Assembly (NCBI RefSeq): GCF_024713975.1
Contig: NC_091093.1
Span: 6,793,001 to 6,857,000, forward strand
DNA from: Paralichthys olivaceus
Taxonomy: Eukaryota > Chordata > Actinopteri > Pleuronectiformes > Paralichthyidae
Reading direction: 5' to 3'
DNA length: 64,000 nt
The notes beneath the pieces are model-generated. The model ran no database searches, was not told the origin of the DNA, and saw nothing but the letters and a program-made list of their open reading frames with translations. The translations under genes and the position numbers were made by a program. This document shows, in pieces, positions 48,686-59,367 of this stretch (within the stretch, counting starts at the first letter, position 1; every line of letters begins with the position of its first letter).

Positions 48686-49349
48686 ATGAAGACAACAGCC
48701 ATGGAAAAGATATAAATTATGATTTTTTGATGTATCAATGATACAAATATACATTTGACATCATGTTGGGAAAAGTATCACATGTATAACATTAGAGAAA
48801 ATGGCTTTTAAATTTAAACTGCAGAGGTTGTTGGTTTTGTTTTGTGTGTTTTTGCCATGAGAAGGTGAAGAACTATTTAAAAAAAAAGTTGAATACAAAA
48901 CACTTACCTCTCTAAACTAATGACCAAATCGAGCAATACATGATTTACATTCAACATTCATGCAAAAATATGAAGCAAATCAGGGTTTGTACACAAGTAA
49001 CATGTGCCTGATGTGACCTTTGACATTTATCTGGTGGAGATTCAAAAGAAACAGATAATAGCTGCTTTCCTACAGCAAAGTCATTTGACTGAAATGGATC
49101 AGCATTGCAGCTTTGGTGAACACTGAATAGCAAACTGTCACAACAATGCAAAGCTTTTAGGTGTGCCAGCAACCAAGATAAGCAACTGCATTTCCATAAC
49201 AAAACGGCCTAGTAAAAATTCACACACAATGCACAGTCAGAACAACGTGTTTCCTTCACACTGTCCACTTTGTTCATTTCTTTTATGATTATTATTTACA
49301 GTCTGAAGGTCAGTAAACACTTACTATAGGCAATGGATGATACAGTAAA

Positions 49350-49575
49350 TAAATGGTTTGTATTTATATAGAGCTTTTCTAGTCTTGATGATCACTCAGA
49401 GTGCTTTACACTACTGTTTGCCATTCATTCATTCACACAGTGCATCTATAAGCAGCACATTGTTTTTGTTCTATGGGGCAATTTTGGGTTCAGCATCTTG
49501 CCCAAGGAAGTAAGATGGGGGAGACTGGGGATTGAACTGCCGACCTTCTGGTTGGAGGACGACCGCTGTACCCCT
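49350..49575 (-). mobile_element. tRNA-derived SINE-like element
   Basis: Read on the minus strand, the right end carries pol III promoter-like boxes: 'tacagcggtcgtcc' near 49570 and 'ggttcaatcccc' (reverse of ggggattgaac) near 49530. The body has 'cttgcccaagga' and 'tatagagcttttctagtctt', matching a very common teleost SINE-like repeat. Confidence 0.6.
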
Positions 49576-49610
49576 CAGTCTTTGCCGCACATGTATGCAA
49601 ATATATCAGA

Positions 49611-52600
49611 TCAGTTATTAAGAGTGGACATTTTCAGAGAGGACGGGTGAGTCGTTGATGAGTTGTTGTCAGATCGAAATTTGCAAGTCAAAGCCAGGGA
49701 CCACAGGAACATAAATACACCTGAGACAGGAAAATAAAGGCTGTGAATTCATATGGCAAATACAACATAGTACATACTGCTGTACTTTATATATATACTG
49801 ATGATCATGTTCATACTGACCCTGCAGGGAGTTAAGTATTGTGAACAGGTAGATCCCAGGGAGAGAGATGTAGGTGGTGCTCGCTAAGGCCCAGGGTATC
49901 CCCAGCACACAGCTGAGGCCCAGCACTGTGACACAGTCCTTCCATAACCTGTTCGCTGTTTTCACCTCCCTGTAGCCATTGCTGCTGCCAGCGCCTCCAC
50001 CACCTCCTCTAATTTGCCACAGCTTAAACACCACCAGCCCCAGCATGCATGCATTGCACAGTATGACCACACATGGAAATGCCACAGTTGTGATGTAGCT
50101 GACCACAAGGCTCTGTGTGAACTCGCTACTCACCCAGCATCTGTCAGTTATCACAAAAAAGAGAGAGAATTCAAAATTCAAAATTAGAAAAGGCACAGAA
50201 CAAAGCAGAGGATACATGTAACTGAAGTTCAGTTATGTAGAATCAAAGTAAACTGTGTGGTTGACGTTTAAAATCAATCACAAGGGAGTGCTTACATCTG
50301 TGCTGTTGAATTGTGGTTTTTGGCATCGCTCAGGTTCAGACTGTATTTGCCATAAACACCAAAACTTCCACAAACTACTGCAATCAGTGTAGGCAGACCT
50401 GCAGACAGACAAGAAAAACTCATAATATTAATTAATTGAATACAAAGACCAAAATAAGGTTTACAAATTCAAACTCTGTGATATACAGTACTTAAAAAGT
50501 CTTGAGATCTGTATTGTTTACAGCTACTGCTGGCCCCTTCGCCTACATCCATACTGCACTGTTTTCAGTGTTTTGGTTCTGAATCACTTTTAATCCCTGT
50601 CTATGCTAACATACCTAAAAACGTACATCCGGTGACCACTTACATGCACGGTGTAAACAGGAAGCATTTGATTGTAGAATTCTCGCAGATTGCTCCAATA
50701 ACTCATGTCAACAATGAAAATACAGAACTTAACTACACAACTATTAGAAAAGACAACTTGGTCAGCAACTCTTCTAATTGATTATCCATGTTACGTTCCA
50801 CACTGGTTCTTTGAGAAGGAGGTCATGTGATAGGAACCTGCATTGTGTTTTCTGTCATTGATTCTAAACATCTCAGACTAAAACACGTCTGGCAGTGTAG
50901 TAGTAGTTTGGACAGTTCACAAGCCAATGAGTGATTCAATGATTCAATGATTAAACCTGACGTTATCGTAATAATCCTTTAACTTAAGTGGTTACATTTC
51001 ACCACTCACCCCATCCCACCAAGCTGAGTTTGAGCAGGTATCTCCTGACGTAGATGTTGAAGACTTGAATGAGGAGGAGGTAAAGGTGGAATCCCTCCAG
51101 AGACATCCAGCAGAAGGTCGCCAGCAGGGACCAGTGCAAAAAGAGGCCCAGGGAGAAACACACCCAGCCTTCCTCCTTCTCGTCGAGCAGCCATACCCAG
51201 AAGCAGCTCAGCAGGAAGCTGAGGTGGAGGCAGAGCAGTGCCCCTGCCAGATGCATGTGCACACTGATGACCTTCTCTGGACGCCGCCGTCTGAAAGACA
51301 AACAGCAGACAGAATATTATGATCATCTTTGTATCAGCATAATCCCATGAGCCCAGTGGACTTCTATAAACTTGGCATCTTGGGCAAAAAAGATGTTAGT
51401 CATACACTTTTAATGCTAAATTAGATTTTCTGTTGAGTCGTTGCAGATTGACTGACCACTTAACCACACTTAACACTGTTCCTGATTCTCTCTTCTGGGG
51501 CACAGAATACATGTCTTGCAAAATGTGGTTGTCCAGCCTCACAAAAAGAGATACAAAGCACTTGTAGCTGTTTGACACACTTTTTTGACACATTTCTATT
51601 AGTTTTGTTGTGGAGAGGATGCATGCAGATGGGGGGTTTCATATGTTGTTTAACCACCAGGCAAGCGGTGATTCATTTCAAATTTTTTGGTTTCATTAAC
51701 AGAAACTAGTGATGAGAGGGGTCCTGCTATTTGAAACGTGAATATCTCAAAGTGGTCCCACAAAAGCTACACTCAGGTATCCGCTATGTGACTATGTGCA
51801 TGCAGCTGCCAATTTTAGTTAAATATAAGTAGCGGTGCATATTTCCTTTGGGCTGTTTTAAAAGAGAACATGCACAGTTTCCATTCCCATGTGGTTAACG
51901 GTTACTAATAAATCTCTTTAATCTAAAACAACCGTCTAACATTTAACCTTGCATCCATCACATGTTAGAATCATAATCATTTCATGTCTGAAAGCTGCTA
52001 ATTTGTCTGCCCTATGGTTTGACCTCTATAGGGGAAGAAAATACTGGCAGCACAGGTAACATCCATGTCTCACTTCAGTTCCTTGACAAATAGGATGGAA
52101 GATGTCACCTCTGTTGATCATGTTATTACAGGCATTTATGATAATTTATTACAATCTACCCTGTTGAAATTATAATATGAGAATAAGACACAAAAAAACT
52201 CACTGTAGACATATATAGATGATCAGGCTCATGACTGTGAAGACAACGGAGAGTGCTGATCCAATGTAGGTGATGTAGCTAAGAGTCGTAGAATGAGTTT
52301 CATCCACTGATAATACAGGGTTCTGGAACAAAGAAAATATATCAAAAATCGGGAGGAGGTCGCATTAGTAGATTTGGTTTTGAACAGCTGCACTACTCTT
52401 CAAAGGCTTTTTAATCTACACATTATAACTGGAGTAGATAAGATAAACACCCCAGGGAAATTCACTTGTTGCAAGTACATATACTGTATATGGATATATA
52501 GACAGGTATGGTATACAAAAATTATAATTATTTGTATTTAATGTGCAAGAGGACACTAATTTTCATCAAAAATAGTCCAAGCAATGGTGAGTAGTTATAT

Positions 52601-55461
52601 ATGGAAAAAACAGTGCAGCATTTATTTTACATTCTGAATGGAACACATAGTTTATAGCAGTTAGAGCTTGAAGCATGCATGACAATTCAAAGAAAATAAG
52701 TTGTTACTTTACCACTAGCACAGCAAAGAAACTGAGGTGGTTGCAGCTGCAAATAACCTCGGCACCAATGTCACTGGTATAACAGCCATCTGTGATCCAG
52801 TTACCTAAACCACACACACACATACACACACACACGCACAATTGTAATTTGTAAATTGTCTATTTAAGAGCACAAATTCTGATGACACACCATTCACCTG
52901 TTCCATCATCTAACTCCTGCCAAAACACACAAGTCCGGTTCTCCATCTGAAACATATTCAAAAGTCAAACTAGACCGGAGGGATTTTATTGCCAATATTA
53001 GCTCTTGTTGCTTTATCATTTGACCATTTTACCTGTTTGCTCTGTGTGAAGGTTAGTTTAACGGGTTGAGGCAGGTTTCTGACAGACTGTCTCCCTGCCT
53101 TCACTGCCAGCACTAACCCTCCCATAACAGTGCCTTGCATGTGTTCACGCTGGTTGGGTATGAACGCTCCCCTTGTTGCTTTTGTACGGTGAGGACCCAC
53201 CTGCAATGACAAGACAGATGTGGCACAGGGGGTACAGGGCATTATGGTTAATTCAATCAGCTTCCAATACATGAAGATGAATTTCAACAATTCAGGAGTA
53301 ATGACTTTTCATCAATGTCATGGTACATAGCTGCTGATTGGAGTGCACAGCTCACGGAAATCAATGCATATCAGCATGATGGGAAAGTGTTACCTTGTAT
53401 AATCATACTTAAAGTAGAAGCCTATTTGACTGCATAAAAACATTAAAGGTAGGGTTGGTATTTAAAACAGTTTTTTTTATCTTATTTGTTGAAATCCTCT
53501 TCACGTTTCTACAGCCATCAAACTAACAGAAAAATCGGCTTCTGGCTGTTTTCGGACAGTGTGTGCATTCCTGTGTTTTGGGGGTGTAGCTTTGACGAGG
53601 GGGCAGATGAGAGGGGGTGGGATATCAGTTGCATACATTCAGAGTGTATCCTGCTTTTGCTAGCTTTTCCAGGATTACCAACCCTAGCTTCACAGTCCTT
53701 TTCCATATCCATCTGATTTTAAAGGTTTTTCTAAATTCACCTCGGGGCAATTAAGAAAGTATTGTATACCTTTGTAGCTTCAGGGCTACTGACCGTAAAG
53801 TAAGTGCTGTTGAGCACTGTGGCAACCAGCACCACCTCCATCTCAGATTCATTTCCTCTGCTTCTCTGAAGAGCTGAGGATGGTATGTGAACCCTGTGCT
53901 TGGTAGTGGGACTCACTTCTGCCTAAAAGTCACAAGTAAACACAAAAGCACACAAATAATGCTTAAAATCCATTTGATTGAATTTGTTGATGTGATCACT
54001 TAAATTGCTCTATTTTATGCACGTTAGAAGAAAACACATTAGTTACTACTTCTTTTTTTTAACTTTTTCTTATTTGTTAGTGGTTAAAACATAAAAGATA
54101 CATTGACCTCCAATTAAAAAAAACAATTGTGAACGAGACGAGACAAGAGCCGGGGGGCCAGTCACATGGCCTCACCTCTATAGATGAGTTCACCAACTGA
54201 AGAATGAAGTCTTGCATAAAATGGCGTCCTTGAAAACAGGTTGAAATTCTTCTCTCATAACACCTACCAACACATATGTCACATTATTTAGCAATCATGA
54301 AGTTATAAAGTAGTAAATACTGATGCTACTACCTTGAAGTTTTTTTAATTTTTTTCAATTGGATACACAAGTAGAGATGCAAAATTCTTATCCATTGAGT
54401 CATTTATGTCTATCGTTTATCATTTATGTCTTTGGGTGAAAATCTGCCTGACGCAATGTTGCAAAAGCAAACCAGTGCTCATAATTAAACTCACTGGAAT
54501 CTGCCCTGACATCAACCCGAGCTAAAGGGGGATCAAACCAGTTACTTGTAAGTCTTAGTTAGCACTGGAAAAGACAGTCATCCATACACAGCTCCTGGAG
54601 AAGACAGTGAAATTCCCAGAGCTGATGGTTTTGTGGACAACACAGCGACTGTAGTCACTTCAGCCAGTGGTCTTTCAATCCTCTTTTCCAGAGACCGGCT
54701 AATACTTGATGATTCGCTAGCGAAAATGAATTAATGTCAATGTTTGTGATCGGTAGAGATCAGTGTGTCACTGTGCGTGCATGAAGTTGGGTGTGGAGCT
54801 GAACAAAAATGACACAGCTAAGTTGTCTTTAGCTCATATACAACATAACTGTTGAGTAAAAATCTTTGACATGTATAGACAATGTCGATCAGAAGCTATT
54901 ATAAAACACTGATATATACAGAGGAAGACATGTGCGTTCAGCCAACAGCCTTTTCATTTACAACAATATGGTAAATTATGATAATTGTGTCCAAGCTACT
55001 CCAGCATTCATTAGAAGGCAAAGGACAATCACATGTATTCACTTGTGTAGGAGAAAGATATGTTACCCTTCAAAAAGAGAAGCCTGAGACCTACAGCAGC
55101 AGCTCAGGCTGTTTTATGAGTTACCTGGTCCAGGGGGTACTTTGATCATTTTGATAGCACTCTCTGAGGACGTCTTTACACCAATCTGTTAGTGACAGAC
55201 ACAAACATAGTCAATAATACTACAATATATGGAAAGTTGAATTAGATAAGAGTTGCTCCAGTGAAAAGATGAGGATCAATTATTGTTTGATTTGACAATC
55301 CCCGACCTTAAAAGTTTTGAATGGTATTTAACACACAAGCACACAACCATAAGACACACACTATAATCACAACCAGGAACCAGGTGAAAATACTTACTGG
55401 CAGCTTGAGCTGTAGAAAGCCAAGAAAGAGTGACAAGAAAAATCCAAGTCATGTCTGCCAC
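49611..55461 (-). CDS. Adhesion GPCR, ADGRG3/ADGRG5-like (complete)
   Basis: The minus-strand exons are 55461-55398, 55185-55125, 54263-54176, 53922-53770, 53200-53033, 52946-52898, 52804-52713, 52322-52204, 51290-51010, 50398-50296, 50140-49821 and 49720-49611. They total 1608 nt and 535 aa with every phase matching. A signal peptide (MADMTWIFLVTLSWLSTAQA) is followed by a short module with four cysteines (WCKDVLREC, CYERRISTC) and a compact GAIN domain. The GPS ends in CSCNHLSFFAVLV, so cleavage is expected between Leu218 and Ser219. Helices TM1-TM7 occupy about 226-515. The TM3-TM4 segment (VFNIYVRRYLLKLSLVGWG) and TM6 (VTVLGLSCVLGIPWALA) resemble ADGRG3 and ADGRG5. The ligand is unknown. 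A glycine run lies in intracellular loop 3. Confidence 0.88.
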
Positions 55462-56387
55462 ATATGATGATACTGTCCAGGCACAGCGTTGGACTGCTGA
55501 CAGAACATCTGCATCATATGGTTATTACCACGACGGAGGAGGAGGAAATGTCATGGGAACAGGAAATGATTCATATCAGATGCTGTTAACCATTCTACGA
55601 ACATCTTCTGTAATCTAATATTTGTGAGCTGCTGATGTTAAGGTAATTCATTTTATCTGCCTATTAAAGTATTGTGGATTTATAGATAAGTAGTAGATCA
55701 ACATGAAAATCTCCACTACTTGCAGTTGCTCATATCTGTATTGTAAAACAACAAAATCCTCAACATTAGAATCTCCCTTGAGAAAGAGGAAGTTTTTCAT
55801 ACGCAACATAAAAGAAACAGACCAGACTTGAAGTATCAACATTATTCTGCTAGGGAAGCGAAACTCAGAACTGTCATTGACTTTTCACAGACACGGTCTC
55901 TTGTCCTTTCTGGGGCATAGTGCCACAGGCTGTGTGTTTGGGAAGTGCGAGAGCTTGGCGAAGGTCAAAGCCTTCATTCCCTTGACGTCACAGATATGAG
56001 ACTGCGTAAGCAGGATATACTGTCTCCATAACTAGAAAATACATTTGATTGTTTAGGAACAAGCACACCCATAGATTAAAAGATCTGTTGGGGTTTAAAG
56101 TGTGACTGCAGGAAAGTAGACTTCAGAATCTGAGAGAGCATCATGCACAGATGTTGTATGGATGAATTCTGATTTTCTCCTTGGCCAAGCTTCAATTTGT
56201 GAATTCTTCTGTGGGGATTTTAATGCAAATAAAATTCAGCAGAATCAACATCAAGACACACATAAGGGTAGCTTTTCACTCTCTCATACATATTTTACTA
56301 CACATTTCTACTATGTGATTTCGTTTGATTAAAACTTTTCAGTCTCACATATTAATTATTGAAAACTTTATTCAACTACACAATAAT

Positions 56388-56728
56388 TTAAAGGTTCAGT
56401 GTCACAATTTAGTGATACCTAGTGTTGAAGTTGCATGTTGCAGCTGAATACCCCTCATGTCACCCTCATATTCCAAACATGACAGAGAACCTGTGATGTC
56501 CTTCAGTTGTCAATAAAACTCAAAAGGTGTTTAGTTTGTCCAGTCTGGACTACTGTAAAAAACATGGCAGCCTTCGTAGAGAGGACCCCCTCCTGATGTA
56601 ATGAAATATAGAGGGCCTTTTCTACGGTAGAGAAAACAACAATTCATACAATTTAGATAAAACACATTAGTAAAAAAAATATTTCTACCGATAGATTCTC
56701 TTCACCCAAATCACACTGAACCTTTAAA
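56388..56728 (+). mobile_element. TTAAAGGT-ended MITE, copy 3
   Basis: Its ends are TTAAAGGTTCAGTGT and, in reverse, TTAAAGGTTCAGTGTG. It shares the blocks gcatgttgcagctgaa, aactcaaaaggtgtttag, ttgtccagtctggact and aaaaaacatggc with copy 1, in the same order and direction. Confidence 0.85.
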
Positions 56729-57410
56729 GTAGGTTAATAGAGGAAACATTTTTTTTATACGGTGCTTTACAAGTAAGTAAAAACCAAATAAAGGAAACAC
56801 AGTCAGTAAGGTCAGGGCTAGATTAAAAGTAAGTAAATAAATTATATTAAAAAGTCGAAAGTGAATTCAGAACCCAACTCCTGAGAAAGCACATCTATCA
56901 AAATGTGTCTCTACAATAGATTTGAAAGAGGATGAGGAGTTAGCCAGACAGGGAGTGGTACGCTCCTGTCTAGGGGGTAGGAGCGCAGTATAAAAGTATA
57001 AAAACCTGTTCTCTCCCCAGTCCCTAAAGCCAGACAACTGATATTCAGTATCTAGGTAATTTACTACTCACACAAAGCAGTGAAACTTGACAGCAAACTG
57101 AAAACGATTGTTACTCAGGGTGAACCCAGATCAAAACAACAAACCAAAGACTCTATCTCCTCAAAGAAAAATAAACCATAGACATTGAATAGACCTAACT
57201 CTCTAAAACACAGCAAAACAGGAGAAAAATGACAAACAAACCAAGGCAGCTCAACCCTTCATGCTATTTACAAACGAACAATGAATGGGATTAATTACAA
57301 TATATACATAAATATTACTAAATGAACCTAGAGTACGGGACCTAACAAACACTCACAAAGCAATCGTAATCACAAAGGTTTGAAAACCGAGCACAGAACT
57401 TAGGCACTGC

Positions 57411-57456
57411 TGTCAAGTTGCTGTCAAGTTGCTGTCAAGTTGCTGTCATCGGACGG
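57411..57456 (+). repeat. 12-bp tandem repeat
   Basis: The unit 'gctgtcaagttg' is repeated about three and a half times, ending in 'gctgtcatcgg'. Confidence 0.85.
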
Positions 57457-57659
57457 CTGGAAACCCCAGACACGTTTAACTGCAGGAAGTTGCAAAAGGG
57501 AACCAACCAGCAGCGGGCAGCCCCCAGGATGAATCGGCCCATCCAGCCGCTCTGGAGGTTTCTTGAGAAGTCTGGTTATTTATGGGAACTCTAAATTACA
57601 GTGATCCACACAAGAGGAAATGAATGCATGAACAACAATTTCTTTTGTGATTGTGTTGA

Positions 57660-57960
57660 ATGTGAATATTTAAGGTGAGGTCATTATCAAACATGACACC
57701 AAGGTTTTGCTTTAAAGTGTGGGTAGTGAGTGTGTCACAGTCATTACCTTAGTCTTGTCAATATCTAACTGCAAGAAATGTTGAGCCTTCCAGCATTTTA
57801 AGTCTGAACACCAACTTGATCAGAGTTATTCAGAAGAGATACAAATACAGTTGTGTGTCATCTGCATGTGAATGGAAGCTTACAGCGTGCTTGTGAATTA
57901 CAGGACTAACATATAATGTAAGCAGGAGAGGTCCAATGACAGAAGGTTACATAGGAGGGG
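57660..57960 (-). mobile_element. L2-type LINE reverse-transcriptase relic
   Basis: On the minus strand, 57946-57838 translates as [11 protein letters not shown] ... [14 protein letters not shown]. This is the catalytic block of an L2-type reverse transcriptase, with the usual FHCYADDTQLY changed to HADD. Further along come KAQHFLQLDIDKTKV and then NLGVMFDNDLTL, in the right order for L2. A stop and frame changes separate the blocks, so it is inactive. Confidence 0.8.
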
Positions 57961-58025
57961 ACTATAAGGGAAGTTACAATCACAGGGTTTTATCATCCAG
58001 ACAGAAGCCGGTGATGAGAGGGGAT

Positions 58026-59295
58026 TTAATCAGAAGTCATCCTGTCCTCCATTTCTTGCTTCCTCTGCTTCTTGGCTGACAGACAGATCCATAAGAAGAT
58101 ACAGACACCTTGACAAAGAGACACAAAAGGTGGGTTTAAATGCTGCTTCAAGACAAGCTTAACAGGCCAATATATTCCTGATTCAGTGGGATAGCATGAG
58201 ACAAATCAAAAGCCCTCAGAGACAAACGCCATTCAAACCAAACAATACAGACACAAACTGACCTTGTGTGGAGTTCAGGATGCAGAACAGGTAGAGGATG
58301 GGGTAGTTGACGTATCCTGAGCCCAGAAAGGCGAGGCCCCAGGTGGTCCCCATCAGGCAGGTGAGACCCAGCACAGTGAGGCCACTCTTGTAGGACACAC
58401 TCATCTTATCTGGGTCTTTCCGTGCATCTCCCTCAGTCCCTGTTCCAAGCTTCGAGGTGCTGCTTAACATTTGCTGCATCTTACAGATCCTTGAGGCCAC
58501 TGATATCAGTATGCCAGAGTTGAAAATGAATATGAGGGTGAAATACACCAGGTTCACAGAGTAGAAGAAGGAGTCATCTGTGATCCAGCAGCTGTGGGGA
58601 AAACAGGTAACCCACAGTTCATTTTATAGTCTCATTATATGGCAGAGAAGACAGATCTGTGGGTATACAGGGGAACATTCATATAGTCAAGTTACTATCT
58701 TCAACAGTTTTATGAAATGATTCAACAGTAGCCATATAGTTTATTACTTTTCCTTGTAACAATGGTGTAATTTCATAATTTAAATCCTATAATTTGAATG
58801 TCACAGGCATCAGCTTTATTTAATCAATATAAACTAGACTTGATGTAACGACATCTAGCTATAATACATTTGCAACCGTTTTCATATTAAATTGTATACA
58901 ATACCTACCATATGTACTGTATGTGTGCAGTGTTTTTTATATGGTATACAGCACATTTCATATAAATCAGAACATATCTGTGATATTTGTGTTGAAATAA
59001 TAAGGTGTTTGTCATATGCAGAAAAAACATATGAAATATATTATACATATAAACGTATGTTTTAAAAAATTATGCAAAATATGTATTCAATGGCCTGATT
59101 TTGTTATATGTTTTGGATCCATTTATCAATCAAAAAAAGAATATGAATGTTGTCTTGCCTAAAACAATTTACAATTTACTCACATGGCATTAGTTTGGTT
59201 TGTATCAGCCATGCTCATTTGTGTAACTCCATAAAACTGTTTGACGTCCTTCACTGCCAAAGAGACTGCCACAATTACACCAGGGATGCCTGAGA

Positions 59296-59367
<72 letters not shown>

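Larger units (their letters stand above)
46238..49610. other. Intergenic DNA between TRIM and minus-strand receptor
   Basis: No coding exon is supported. The region is AT-rich and repeat-laden: a microsatellite, degenerate repeat sequence with a 'gatgtcaaactcaa' lead at about 47190-47220, a retroelement-tail-like 'gctatacaaataaagttatt' at about 47840, an inverted MITE (48377-48685) and a SINE-like copy (49350-49575). The 3' UTR of the receptor at 49611-55461 must lie at its right end. Confidence 0.5.
55462..58025. other. Intergenic DNA between two minus-strand receptors
   Basis: It holds the promoter side of the 535-aa receptor (right of 55461) and the 3' UTR of the next receptor (left of 58026). 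No exon is supported in between. Features are a MITE copy (56388-56728), a short 12-bp tandem repeat (about 57411-57456) and an L2-type reverse-transcriptase relic (57660-57960). Confidence 0.55.

Noticed and set aside
55276-55461. 61-aa secreted peptide starting MADMTWIFLV
   Set aside because: Only the first 21 codons are coding. A strong GTAAGT donor at 55397 splices the signal peptide to the receptor exons, and all twelve phases then agree.
57411-57456. CRISPR-like direct repeats
   Set aside because: The 12-bp units are back to back with no spacers, in a vertebrate genome.
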